Assembly: GCF_001412595.2 (NCBI RefSeq)
Contig: NZ_CP012640.2
Span: 4,464,001 to 4,528,000, forward strand
Length of the DNA: 64,000 bases
Direction: 5' to 3'
Source of the DNA: Massilia sp. WG5
Lineage (GTDB): Bacteria > Pseudomonadota > Gammaproteobacteria > Burkholderiales > Burkholderiaceae_D
The position numbers and the translations under genes are program-made. Below the pieces are notes generated by a model that worked only from the letters and a program-made list of their open reading frames with translations, had not been told where the DNA came from and did no database searches. The stretch's first letter is position 1; the number at the start of each line of letters is the position of its first letter. This document shows positions 20,030 through 28,548 of the stretch, piece after piece.

Positions 20030-20902
20030 TCAAGGCTGCGCCATTCCCAGTGCCAGGCGGGTGAGTTCGGGGCCGTAGAAGAGGGCGATCATACCAGCGC
20101 CGGCCAGATAGGGGCCGAACGGGATGTGCTGGCCCTTCTTGGTCTTGCCGATCGCAATCATGGTCAGGCCGACGGCGGCGCCGACGAAGGACGACAGCAC
20201 GATGATCGTCAGCAGCATTTTCCAGCCGAACCAGGCGCCGAGCGCGGCCAGCAGCTTGAAGTCGCCTTCGCCCATGCCGATCTGGCCGCGCACCAGTTCG
20301 TAGGCGCGCGCGACGGCCCACAGGGCCAGGTAGCCGGCGACGGCGCCGAGCACCGCCTCGCGCAGCGGCACGAAGTTGCCGTCCAGGTTGATCAGCAGGC
20401 CCAGCCACAGCAGCGGATAGGTGAGGTCGTCCGGCAGCTCCTTGTGGTCGACGTCGATCAGGGTCATCGAGATCAGCAGATAGGTGAACACCAGCGCCGC
20501 CAGGCCGACCCAGCCGCTGCCGAAATGCCAGACCAGCAGGCCCGACAGGATGCCGCTGACCGCCTCGACGATTGGATAGCGGGCCGAGATCGGCGCCTTG
20601 CAATTGCTGCACTTGCCGCGCAAGAACAGCCAGCTGAGGATGGGGATGTTTTCCAGCGCCGTGATCTGGTGGCCGCAGTGCGGGCAGGCTGAGCGCGGCA
20701 CCATCAGGTTGTAGCGATCCGGGAAAGGCAGCGGCTTGCCTTCCTTGTCCGCGATGTAGTTGTCGATCTCGCGCTGGCGCATGATCGGCAGGCGGTGCAC
20801 GACCACGTTCAGGAAGCTGCCGATCAGCAGGCCGAAGATGGCGGCCGCGATGGCCGGGATCAGGCTGGCGGGGGCGGCGAAGAGGAGGGTGTCCGGTTGC
20901 AT
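20030..20902 (-). CDS. pilD: Prepilin leader peptidase / N-methyltransferase PilD
   Basis: PilD cuts the leader from type IV prepilins and methylates the new N-terminus. The 290-residue inner-membrane protein has the N-terminal domain with two zinc-type CxxC pairs (CPHCGHQ and CSNCKAP) and an eight-helix body. The two aspartates of the aspartyl protease are in IDVDHKELPD and in the GxGD-type motif GMGEGDFKLLAALGAW. The ATG giving MQPDTLLFAAP was chosen; a TTG at 20941 would begin inside a perfect inverted repeat. It is split from pilC and pilB by the accessory insert at 20950-23959. Confidence 0.95.
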   Translation of the reverse strand: MQPDTLLFAAPASLIPAIAAAIFGLLIGSFLNVVVHRLPIMRQREIDNYIADKEGKPLPFPDRYNLMVPRSACPHCGHQITALENIPILSWLFLRGKCSNCKAPISARYPIVEAVSGILSGLLVWHFGSGWVGLAALVFTYLLISMTLIDVDHKELPDDLTYPLLWLGLLINLDGNFVPLREAVLGAVAGYLALWAVARAYELVRGQIGMGEGDFKLLAALGAWFGWKMLLTIIVLSSFVGAAVGLTMIAIGKTKKGQHIPFGPYLAGAGMIALFYGPELTRLALGMAQP

Positions 20903-20915
20903 GGGGAAGGCGGGG

Positions 20916-20949
20916 AGAATAGGTTGATTTCCGTGAGTCAACCTATTCT
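20916..20949. repeat. 12-bp perfect inverted repeat before pilD
   Basis: AGAATAGGTTGA (20916-20927) and TCAACCTATTCT (20938-20949) with a 10-base spacer. It lies 14 bases upstream of the chosen pilD ATG, at the edge of the accessory insert. It could be a 5' untranslated hairpin, an operator or a remnant end; the sequence does not decide. Confidence 0.75.
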
Positions 20950-20970
20950 ATGGGGTTTTGCCGGCGACAG

Positions 20971-21201
20971 CTAGCGTGACAGCCAGCGGGCGAAGCGTTC
21001 GCCGACCCGCACATCGCCGTCGTAGCTGAGGTGGTTACTGTCCCGGTACATCAGGCGGCCGTCGATCATCGCGCGGCATTCCTTGTCGCCGCCACCTGCT
21101 TGCCCAGCTGCTGGTACTCGTCGGGGAACAGCAGGATCCCGGAAACCAGGAAGCCGGAAATGACGCAGAACACGTCGACGCCGACGAAGCCGCCCGGATC
21201 G
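20971..21201 (-). pseudogene. Acyltransferase-3/SGNH remnant (OafA-like)
   Basis: Only scraps of a membrane O-acyltransferase with a C-terminal SGNH domain remain. On the minus strand one frame reads PGGFVGVDVFCVISGFLVSG, the conserved N-terminal motif. It runs at once into FPDEYQQLGKQVAA, which in such proteins lies some 50 residues further on. After a frame change comes AMIDGRLMYRDSNHLSYDG and the true C-terminal end ARWLSR plus TAG. So at least two internal deletions have removed most of a gene of about 650 codons. Such enzymes acylate surface polysaccharides. Confidence 0.8.
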
Positions 21202-21392
21202 ACTTTCTAGACAAGCTTCTGTGCAGTGTCGGCCTTGTTCGCGAAGGACTCTGAGCCTGCTGTGCCGGCTCTGGGTCGGTATCGGCCCTTCGCTGCTAGA
21301 CTGCTTTCGGCCACGTGTAGAAGGCGGCTTCGCCGCAAGTCGTGGCGGTCCGGTCATCATTGCATTATCTGTTTAACAAGAGGAGATATGTC

Positions 21393-21695
21393 ATGGTCAA
21401 ACTCGCGTTGTTCGTTCGTCTGGAAGCCAAGCCGGGTAAGGAGAAAGACGTAGAGAACTTTCTGTTAAGTGGTCTTCCCCTCGTTCAGGCAGAGCCAGCT
21501 ACCACAGCCTGGTTCGGCATTCGCCTGGGGCCGTCGACCTTTGGCATCTTTGACGCGTTTCCAGATGAGGCTGGGCGGCAAGCGCATCTTTCCGGCAAAG
21601 TCGCAGCCGCGCTCATGGAAAAAGCGGGTGACTTATTCGCCAAGCCGCCATCAATCGAAAAGGTTGACGTTCTTGCGGTAAAGCTGCCGGGCTGA
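21393..21695 (+). CDS. Antibiotic biosynthesis monooxygenase-like protein (cassette gene)
   Basis: A 100-residue protein of the dimeric alpha/beta-barrel (ABM/YgiN-like) type: MVKLALFVRLEAKPGKEKDVENFL at the start, TAWFGIRLGPSTFGIFDAFPDEAGRQAHL in the middle. Members are monooxygenases or haem- and quinone-related enzymes, or have no known activity. ATG 21393 follows AAGAGGAG at ideal spacing. The gene stops 5 bases before an attC-like site, is small, has its own ribosome site and a composition less GC-rich than its neighbours, all as expected for an integron gene cassette. Confidence 0.8.
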   Translation: MVKLALFVRLEAKPGKEKDVENFLLSGLPLVQAEPATTAWFGIRLGPSTFGIFDAFPDEAGRQAHLSGKVAAALMEKAGDLFAKPPSIEKVDVLAVKLPG

Positions 21696-21699
21696 GCAA

Positions 21700-21771
21700 G
21701 CCCAACAAGTCGTTCAAGCCGACGGCTCACTGGCGGCGCCCGCGAGCCGCAGCTTAGCGCGGGCGTTGAAC
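21700..21771 (+). other. attC-like recombination site
   Basis: The 72-bp stretch starts with GCCCAAC (matches RYYYAAC) and ends with GTTGAAC (matches GTTRRRY). Next to the left core is AAGTCGTTCAAGCCGACGGC, very like the left arm of known attC sites, and AGCTTAG on the right corresponds to the usual GGCTTAA. CGGCTC and GAGCCG form the inner stem. Placement right after the stop of a small gene is typical. The pairing of the outer cores is imperfect, so function is uncertain. No integrase gene is in the window. Confidence 0.6.
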
Positions 21772-21845
21772 GACCACTTTCTGGAATCGGCAAGGACTGC
21801 TTTGGGGTCGATAACGGCCGTACACCATCACGGCCGCTCAATTCA

Positions 21846-22850
21846 TCAATCAGGTACGGCAACGGTCTGGCCGGTTCCCGCAGGTGCCGTTTGCCGGGCG
21901 CGCGCTGCAGCGAGCGTGCGGCGAACGCCCTCGGCGTAGGAGGTTTTGGCGATCGGGCCGATCAGGTTCTGTAGAGCGCTGTCGTCCAGAATGACCGGCG
22001 TCGTCAGCAGGTAATGCATCTCGACTATCTCGCGCAACATCGGCTTGAACAGGCCAAGCAAACGGAGCATTGTCTTGCCCACCACGCGTGACCGGATACG
22101 GTGACCCGCTTGCCGCGAGATTTCTTCAAGCATCGTTTGTTGCGTCGTCGTCCCCGCGCCCGCGAGCTGCCATGTGCGACCCCAGGCGGCAGGTTCGGCC
22201 GACAAGCGAACGACGACCGGGCCGACGTCGGGCACGAAAACAAATTCGTGCGGCGCATCGATGGGCCCTATGAGGTCGGCGGTGCCGCCATCGATTGCGG
22301 CCTGGAACGCACTTGCCAGGTAGCTCTTGTCGCCCACGCCCGGGCCGTAGAAGTCCGGCAGGCGCAGTACCGCGACGTCGATCCGGCCGCTGGCGTGCGC
22401 ATCGAAGAGCATGTCTTCCTGCGCCTTGCGCATCCGTCCCTTGAAAGTATGCGGCGCACGCGGGTGGTCTTCACGCACGGGTATCGTCTGCGGACAGCCA
22501 TACGGGTACACGGTGCCGATCAGGAGGATGCGCTTGACGCCTGCAGCGATTGCGCCATCCAGCGTCCTGCGCATCAACTCTGGATGAAGCTCGAAGCGGG
22601 TGTAGTCGACGCCGACCATGTAGATGATGGTGTCGATCCCTTGCGCGGCCGTACGCACTGAAGCAGGGGAGACGGGATCCCATGTCGCGATCTCGGCCAG
22701 CGGGTCGGCGCCGAAGTCACGTTCGAGCGCAGCCCGGCCGCGGCCGACGACGCGATATGGCGTCCGCTGCGCCGACAGGCTGCGGGCAATGCTGTTGCCG
22801 ATGGCGCCAGTGGCGCCGAACAGGGCGATTTTGCACGAGAGATGGGTCAT
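21846..22850 (-). CDS. NAD(P)-dependent epimerase/dehydratase-like protein
   Basis: A 334-residue Rossmann-fold protein of the extended/atypical short-chain type. The cofactor loop is IALFGATGAIGNSIARSL (residues 8-25). DTIIYMVGVDYTRFE and LLIGTVYPYG hold the position of the catalytic Ser/Thr and Tyr region; the pattern TVYPYG replaces a strict YxxxK, so it may be an NmrA-like or reductase member instead of a true epimerase. LRLPDFYGPGVGD is typical of the family. It is divergent from the LysR gene at 22985, which probably regulates it. It belongs to the accessory insert between pilC and pilD. Confidence 0.82.
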   Translation of the reverse strand: MTHLSCKIALFGATGAIGNSIARSLSAQRTPYRVVGRGRAALERDFGADPLAEIATWDPVSPASVRTAAQGIDTIIYMVGVDYTRFELHPELMRRTLDGAIAAGVKRILLIGTVYPYGCPQTIPVREDHPRAPHTFKGRMRKAQEDMLFDAHASGRIDVAVLRLPDFYGPGVGDKSYLASAFQAAIDGGTADLIGPIDAPHEFVFVPDVGPVVVRLSAEPAAWGRTWQLAGAGTTTQQTMLEEISRQAGHRIRSRVVGKTMLRLLGLFKPMLREIVEMHYLLTTPVILDDSALQNLIGPIAKTSYAEGVRRTLAAARARQTAPAGTGQTVAVPD

Positions 22851-22943
22851 GGCAGGCTCCTTGGAATGTCAATGGACGATGGTCAGGGGAGACCTTGGTC
22901 GGATGAGGACATTCTCGGCGCTGGAAGGGCAAAAGAAAATCGG

Positions 22944-22957
22944 CTAGAGTTCTCTAG
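22944..22957. promoter_or_regulatory. Small inverted repeat in the LysR/epimerase gap
   Basis: CTAGAG TT CTCTAG lies 28 bases before the LysR ATG in the divergent intergenic region. LysR regulators usually bind dyads there. It is short, so it may be by chance. Confidence 0.35.
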
Positions 22958-22984
22958 AGGCTATACAAAAATGAATGGATCTCA

Positions 22985-23935
22985 ATGACCAGTTTGAAGA
23001 GCAAGCTTGCTGCCCCCGGTTCACGGTCGACATCGGTACCCGGCCCCGAGCCGGACTGGGCCTGGTACCGCTCATTCCTGGCTGTCGTCGACGCCGGCTC
23101 GCTGTCGGCGGCCGCGCGCGCGCTCGGGCTAACGCAGCCGACGCTGGGCCGGCACATCGACCAGCTCGAGAAGGCGCTTGATTTGAAGTTGTTCGTGCGG
23201 TCGGTCGACGGCTTCGCACCGACCGAGGCAGCGCTGGAGCTGCAGTCGTATGCGGCGAGCATCGCGTCCAACGCCGCGGCGCTGCGCCGGGCGGCGGCCA
23301 GCCACGGCGACGGAGTGCGCGGCACCGTCCGCATTTCGGCCAGCGACATGATTGGCGTGGAGGTACTGCCGCCCATCCTGGCGCGGCTTCGCGCGCGGCA
23401 TCCGGCACTGGTGGTGGAACTGGTGATTTCGAATGCCGTGGATGACCTGCTGCGCCGCCAGGCCGACATTGCGGTGCGTCACCTGGCGCCGACCCAGGAA
23501 GCGCTGATTGCGCGCCGCGTCGGCGCCATCGAGCTCGGTTTGTATGCCCACCGCGATTATCTGGCCGCGCATGGCACGCCGCGAACGCTCGACGAGCTTG
23601 CGGAGCATGCCCTGATCGGCCCGGATGGCGACAGCCTGCTCGTGCGCAAGTTGCAGGCGCAGTACCCGATCCTGCAACGTGCACGCCTGGCGCTTCGTTC
23701 GGATAACAATCTGGTGCACCTGGCCGCCATCCGCGCAGCCTATGGCATCGGCGCCTGCCAGTCAGTGCTCGCGGCGCGCGACCCGGCAATCGTGCGGGTA
23801 CTGCGCGCCGAATTTTCGATCATGATGGACACATGGGTCGCGATGCACGTCGATCTTCGCTCGACCCCGCGATGCGCGGTCACGTTCGCGGCCATCGTCG
23901 AGGGCATGACCGCACACGTTAGCCATGCCATGTAG
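22985..23935 (+). CDS. LysR-family transcriptional regulator
   Basis: A 316-residue regulator. After about 24 extra residues comes the winged helix (WYRSFLAVVDAGSLSAAARALGLTQPTLGRHIDQLE, residues 27-62) and a linker helix. The effector-binding domain begins at GTVRISASDMIGVEVLPPILARL (about 113). A segment AIELGLYAHRDYLAAHGTP is common in LysR effector domains. It is divergent from the epimerase-like gene, the usual arrangement for a LysR regulator and its target. An alternative start at the internal methionine is not available, so the long N-terminus stands. The inducer is unknown. Confidence 0.9.
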   Translation: MTSLKSKLAAPGSRSTSVPGPEPDWAWYRSFLAVVDAGSLSAAARALGLTQPTLGRHIDQLEKALDLKLFVRSVDGFAPTEAALELQSYAASIASNAAALRRAAASHGDGVRGTVRISASDMIGVEVLPPILARLRARHPALVVELVISNAVDDLLRRQADIAVRHLAPTQEALIARRVGAIELGLYAHRDYLAAHGTPRTLDELAEHALIGPDGDSLLVRKLQAQYPILQRARLALRSDNNLVHLAAIRAAYGIGACQSVLAARDPAIVRVLRAEFSIMMDTWVAMHVDLRSTPRCAVTFAAIVEGMTAHVSHAM

Positions 23936-23959
23936 CGACCTTCGGTCAGCGGGACAAAC

Positions 23960-25195
23960 TCAAACCACCGCCCCCAGCTTGAAGATCGGCAGGTACATCG
24001 CCACCACCAGGCCGCCGATCAGCACGCCCAGGATCACCATGATCATCGGTTCCATCAGCGAGGACAGCGCGCTGACGGCCTCGTCGACTTCCTCTTCGTA
24101 GAAGTCGGCGACCTTGCCCAGCATGCCGTCGAGGGCGCCGGATTCTTCGCCGATCGAGACCATCTGGGTCACCATGTTCGGGAAGACATTGACGTTCTGC
24201 ATCGCCACCGTCAGGCTGGTGCCGGTGCTGACCTCGTTCTGGATCTTGCGGGTCGCTTCCAGGTACACCGCGTTGCCGGAGGCGCCGCCGACCGAGTCGA
24301 GGGCTTCGACCAGCGGCACGCCGGCCGCGAACATGGTCGCGAGGGTGCGGGTCCAGCGCGCGATCGTGGCCTTGCGGATCACCTCGCCGAAGACAGGCAG
24401 GCGCAGCAGCAGCCGGTCCATCGCCTGCTGCATCTTCAGCGAGCGGCGCCAGGACTGGAAGAAGAAGTAGATCGCGCCGAACAGCGTGCCGAAGATGATG
24501 TACCACCACTTCACCACGAAGTCGGACATCGCCATCACCACCAGGGTGGGGGTCGGCAGGTCGGCGCCGAAGCTACTGAACACTTCCTTGAAGGCCGGCA
24601 CCACCCAGATCATGATCACGGCGGTGACGATGAAGGCGATCGCCAGGATCGAGATCGGGTACATCAGGGCCGACTTGATCTTGGCCTTCAGGGCCAGCGT
24701 CTTTTCCTTGTAGATCGCCAGGCGGGTCAGCAGGTCTTCCAGGATGCCGGCCTGTTCGCCGGCGCCGACCAGGTTGCAGAACAGCGGGTCGAAGTACAGC
24801 GGATACTTGCGGAAGGCGTTGTTCAGGCTGGTGCCGGTCTCGATGTCGGCGCGCAAGTCCATGATCAGCTTGGACATCGAGGGGTTGGCGTGGCCCTTGC
24901 CGACGATGTCGAAGGACTGCAGCAGCGGCACGCCGGCCTTCATCATGGTGGCGAGCTGGCGCGTGAACAGGGTCAGGTCCTTGTCGACGATTTTCTTGCC
25001 GCTGCGGTAAGCCTTCTTCTTGACCTTGATGACCACGATGCCCTGGCGGCGCAGGGTCACGTTGACGATGGTCTCGCCGCCGGCGCGCATTTCGCCGCGC
25101 ACGGTCTTGCCGGTCTTGTCCTTGCCTTCCCAGGCGTAGACGTGCTCCTTGATCTGGGCGCCGCCAGCGGTGCGTACTTGGGCCGAAGTTGCCAT
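23960..25195 (-). CDS. pilC: Type IV pilus inner-membrane platform protein PilC
   Basis: PilC is the inner-membrane platform that couples the PilB and PilT motors to pilus assembly. The 411-residue product has an N-terminal cytoplasmic head (YAWEGKDKTGKTVRGEMRAGGE) and two T2SSF repeats: one from FTRQLATMMKAGVPLLQSFD and a second from WTRTLATMFAAGVPLVEALD. Membrane helices follow each repeat, and the end YLPIFKLGAVV is typical. It lies 34 bases downstream of pilB. pilD, its usual neighbour, is 3 kb further along the minus strand, beyond the accessory insert. Confidence 0.96.
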   Translation of the reverse strand: MATSAQVRTAGGAQIKEHVYAWEGKDKTGKTVRGEMRAGGETIVNVTLRRQGIVVIKVKKKAYRSGKKIVDKDLTLFTRQLATMMKAGVPLLQSFDIVGKGHANPSMSKLIMDLRADIETGTSLNNAFRKYPLYFDPLFCNLVGAGEQAGILEDLLTRLAIYKEKTLALKAKIKSALMYPISILAIAFIVTAVIMIWVVPAFKEVFSSFGADLPTPTLVVMAMSDFVVKWWYIIFGTLFGAIYFFFQSWRRSLKMQQAMDRLLLRLPVFGEVIRKATIARWTRTLATMFAAGVPLVEALDSVGGASGNAVYLEATRKIQNEVSTGTSLTVAMQNVNVFPNMVTQMVSIGEESGALDGMLGKVADFYEEEVDEAVSALSSLMEPMIMVILGVLIGGLVVAMYLPIFKLGAVV

Positions 25196-25229
25196 GTGGT
25201 TTTCCCGCTTCTAAATTCGATATCTAAAA

Positions 25230-26963
25230 CTACTCGTTAGTGCAGCCGAGCACTTCCTCGAGGCTGGTCAGTCCCTGCTTCACCTTCATCAGGCCGGAAC
25301 GGCGCAGCGAATTCACGCCCTCGGATTCGGCCTGGGCGGCGATTTCCATCGAGTTGCCGTTGGCCAGGATCAGGGCCTCGATCGCCGGCGAGATCGGCAT
25401 GATCTGGTAGATGCCGACCCGGCCCTTGTAGCCCGAACCCAGGCATCGTTCGCAGCCGACCGGGCCGTAGGGCTTCCATTCGCCGTCCAGGTCGCTGTCG
25501 CGGAAGCCGGCCGCCTTCAGCACGTCGCGCTCGATGTCGAGCGGCTGCTTGCAGGTGCACAGGCGGCGCGCCAGGCGCTGGGCCGTGATCAGGATGACGG
25601 AGGAGGCGATGTTGAACGGCGCCACGCCCATGTTCATCAGGCGGGTCAGGGTCGAGGGCGCGTCGTTCGTGTGCAGGGTCGAGAACACCATGTGGCCGGT
25701 CTGGGCGGCCTTGATGGCGATGTCGGCGGTTTCCAGGTCGCGGATCTCGCCGACCATGATGATGTCCGGATCCTGGCGCAGAAAAGCCTTCAGCGCGACC
25801 GGGAAGGTGAGGCCCGCCTTTTCGTTGACGTTGACCTGGTTCACGCCCGGCAGGTTGATCTCGGCCGGATCCTCGGCCGTCGAGATATTGATGCCCGGCT
25901 TGTTCAGCACGTTCAGGCAGCTGTACAGCGACACCGTCTTGCCCGAGCCGGTCGGGCCCGTTACCAGCACCATGCCGTAGGGACGGGTGATGGCGTCGAT
26001 CAGCAGCGCCCTCTGGTCCGGGTCGTAGCCGAGCGAGTCGATGCCCATCTGCGCCTGGGTGGCGTCGAGGATACGCATGACGGTCTTTTCGCCGAACAGG
26101 GTCGGCAGGGTGCTCACGCGGAAGTCGATCGACTTGGTCGGCGACAGCACCAGGCGCATGCGGCCATCCTGCGGGACCCTTTTCTCGGAGATGTCGAGCT
26201 TGGCCAGCACCTTGATGCGCGAGACCAGCTTGTCGCGGATCGACAGCGGCGGCGCCAGGTGGTCGCGCAGCACGCCGTCCACGCGCAGGCGGATCCGGTA
26301 CTGCTTCTCGTAGGGCTCGAAGTGGATGTCCGAGGCGCCGAGGGTGATCGCATCCATCAGCACCTTGTTCAGGAAGCGCACGATCGGCGCGTCCTCGACC
26401 TCGGAGGCGGCCGCCGCTTCGGCCTGCGTGGCCTGCTGCTGCTCGTCCTCGGCGAACTCGATCTCGGCATCGTCGCCGACCAGTTCGCTGATGCTCTGTT
26501 CGGCGTTCTTGGAGATGCCGGCCAGCAGGGCCAGCAGTGTGTCGTGGGCGACGATCACCGGCTCGACCGAGGCTTCGCTCTGGAACTTGATCTGGTCCAG
26601 GGCCTGGGAATTGGTCGGATCGGACAGCGCCACCGACAGCTTGTTGCCGCGCTTGGACAGGGCCACCACGCGCTGGGCCTGCATCAGGCGCGCATCGATG
26701 GCGTTCGCCGGCAGCGAATCCAGGCTGAAGGTGGAGAGGTCGAGCAGGGGATAGCCGAAGGTCTCGGCGCAGAATACCGCCAGGCCTTGCGCATCGATGA
26801 TGCCGGCGCCGAGCAAGGTGTCGATGAAACCAGCCTTGTCGGCGACGGCCTTCTTTTGGAGGCCGTCCGCCTGCGGAAGCGTCAGTCGCCCGGACTGGAC
26901 CAGGGCGCGCGCCAACCCGGGCAATGCGGTGCCTGCGGTCGTGTTGGGGAGGACTGCTGCCAT
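25230..26963 (-). CDS. pilB: Type IV pilus assembly ATPase PilB
   Basis: PilB is the hexameric ATPase that powers pilus extension. The 577-residue product has an N-terminal MshE/T2SSE_N domain (LAVFCAETFGYPLLDLS), Walker A VTGPTGSGKTVSLYS (about 329), the Asp box DIHFEPYEKQYRIRLRVDG, Walker B DIIMVGEIRDLETAD, the His box STLHTNDAP and a tetracysteine zinc site (CTCKQP with CERCLGSG). The ATG giving MAAVLPNTTAGTA was chosen; an open stretch upstream starts with poor sequence. It heads the pilB-pilC pair. Confidence 0.96.
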   Translation of the reverse strand: MAAVLPNTTAGTALPGLARALVQSGRLTLPQADGLQKKAVADKAGFIDTLLGAGIIDAQGLAVFCAETFGYPLLDLSTFSLDSLPANAIDARLMQAQRVVALSKRGNKLSVALSDPTNSQALDQIKFQSEASVEPVIVAHDTLLALLAGISKNAEQSISELVGDDAEIEFAEDEQQQATQAEAAAASEVEDAPIVRFLNKVLMDAITLGASDIHFEPYEKQYRIRLRVDGVLRDHLAPPLSIRDKLVSRIKVLAKLDISEKRVPQDGRMRLVLSPTKSIDFRVSTLPTLFGEKTVMRILDATQAQMGIDSLGYDPDQRALLIDAITRPYGMVLVTGPTGSGKTVSLYSCLNVLNKPGINISTAEDPAEINLPGVNQVNVNEKAGLTFPVALKAFLRQDPDIIMVGEIRDLETADIAIKAAQTGHMVFSTLHTNDAPSTLTRLMNMGVAPFNIASSVILITAQRLARRLCTCKQPLDIERDVLKAAGFRDSDLDGEWKPYGPVGCERCLGSGYKGRVGIYQIMPISPAIEALILANGNSMEIAAQAESEGVNSLRRSGLMKVKQGLTSLEEVLGCTNE

Positions 26964-27184
26964 AGGTTCAGGGACGGAGTGACGACAAGGAGCCGGGCTG
27001 GAGGGACATGCCCGGTGGCTGCTTGGGATCATGCCCGTAGGCATCAACTTTGTAAAGAGATTGGCGTAGGGAAAGACGCGTGCATACCACGTAGACGGAA
27101 TGGCATTGCAAGGGTGACAAGCAAAAAGGCGAGGGCATGGCGGCTCCTGATGGACTCAAGCGGCGGACGGCGCCGACGTCCGTA

Positions 27185-28483
27185 TCAGGCCGCCAGCCAC
27201 CTTTTGATAACAGCCGGCCGCAACAGTTTCACGATCCTGATTGACTGATTCTGCACTTGCACCACTTCGATCACGCACTGGCCCACCTTGAGCGCGATCG
27301 GAAACTCGGGGATGTCCTGCAGTTGTTCGAGAAGCAAGCCATTGACCGTCTTCGGGCCGTCCAGCGGCAGGTCCAGGTCCAGCTTCTTGTTGATGTCGCG
27401 CAGCGGTGTGCTGCCTTCGAGCAGGCACTCGCCCTTGGCGTTCCAGGCCATGGCGTCGGCGCGCGCGGTACCCGGGGTGGAGGTCGTGAAGTCGCCGATC
27501 ATTTCCTCGATGATGTCCTCGAGCGTCACCAGTCCCTGCACCTCGCCGTATTCGTCGACGATGATGCCGAACCGTTCCTTGTTTTCCTGGAAATACTGGA
27601 GCTGGGTGAAGACATCCGTGTCCTGCGGGATGAAATAGGGCTTGTTCAGCAGTGCGCGGATGTCGTCGACGGTCAGCTCGTCCGCCCGGTTCAGCAGGCC
27701 GACCGCGCGCCGTACCGGCAGCACGCCGACGATGCGGTTGATTTCGCCTTCATAGACCAGCAGCTTGCGGTGGTAGCAGGTGATCAGCTCGGCCTTGATC
27801 GCCTCGACCGGCTGGGCCAGGTTCAGGGCTTCGATCTGGGCGCGCGGGGTCATGATGTCCTCGACCGAGATCTTTTCCAGGTCGAACAGGTTGAGCAGGA
27901 TGCTCTTGTGCTTCTGCGGCATGAAGTTGCCGCCTTCCAGCACGACGGTGCGCAATTCTTCCGCCGACAGGCGCTGCTGGTGGGCGTCGACGCCTGCGCG
28001 GATGCCCAGCGGGCGCAGCAAAGCGGAGACGAACAGGTTGACGAACCAGATCGCCGGCTTGGCCACCTTCATCAACGGCCGCAGCACCAGGCTGGTGCCC
28101 AGCGAGATGCGTTCCGGGTAGGTGGCGCCGATCACCTTCGGCGCGATCTCGGCGAACACGATCAGCAGAAACGCCACGCTGGCGGTGGCGATCGTGATCA
28201 CGCTTTCCTCGTGGCCGAAGAACAGGATCGCGATCGCCGTCACCAGGGCGGTGGCCATCGCATTGATCAGCGTGTTCGCGATCAGCACCAGGGACAGCAG
28301 CTTGTCGGTACGCTCCAGCAGCCACATGGTGGTGACGGCGCCGCGGTGGCCGCGCTTGGCCAGGTGCTTCAGGCGGTATTTGTTGGCCGCCATCAGGGCG
28401 GTTTCCGCCATTGCGAAGAAGGCCGAGCAGAGAATCAGGAGGACGAGGGCAAGGATGAGCGCCCAAAGGGGTACGGAATCCAA
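27185..28483 (-). CDS. HlyC/CorC-family membrane protein (DUF21-CBS)
   Basis: A 432-residue membrane protein of the CNNM/CorC type. The first 190 residues form a DUF21 domain with about four hydrophobic segments (FFAMAETALMAANKYRLKHLAKRG is the conserved start). Two CBS domains follow (VEDIMTPRAQIEALNL near residue 212, and ENKERFGIIVDEYGEVQGLVTLEDIIEEMIGDF near 303). The C-terminal CorC_HlyC domain ends the protein (TVNGLLLEQLQDIPE). Relatives act in magnesium or cobalt efflux. It is upstream of pilB on the same strand but 221 bases away. Confidence 0.9.
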   Translation of the reverse strand: MDSVPLWALILALVLLILCSAFFAMAETALMAANKYRLKHLAKRGHRGAVTTMWLLERTDKLLSLVLIANTLINAMATALVTAIAILFFGHEESVITIATASVAFLLIVFAEIAPKVIGATYPERISLGTSLVLRPLMKVAKPAIWFVNLFVSALLRPLGIRAGVDAHQQRLSAEELRTVVLEGGNFMPQKHKSILLNLFDLEKISVEDIMTPRAQIEALNLAQPVEAIKAELITCYHRKLLVYEGEINRIVGVLPVRRAVGLLNRADELTVDDIRALLNKPYFIPQDTDVFTQLQYFQENKERFGIIVDEYGEVQGLVTLEDIIEEMIGDFTTSTPGTARADAMAWNAKGECLLEGSTPLRDINKKLDLDLPLDGPKTVNGLLLEQLQDIPEFPIALKVGQCVIEVVQVQNQSIRIVKLLRPAVIKRWLAA

Positions 28484-28548
28484 TGTTGACCGTAAAGAAT
28501 CAGGGGAAGGTCGATTCTAAAGGGAAGGGGGAGGGCTTGCAAGCCGGG

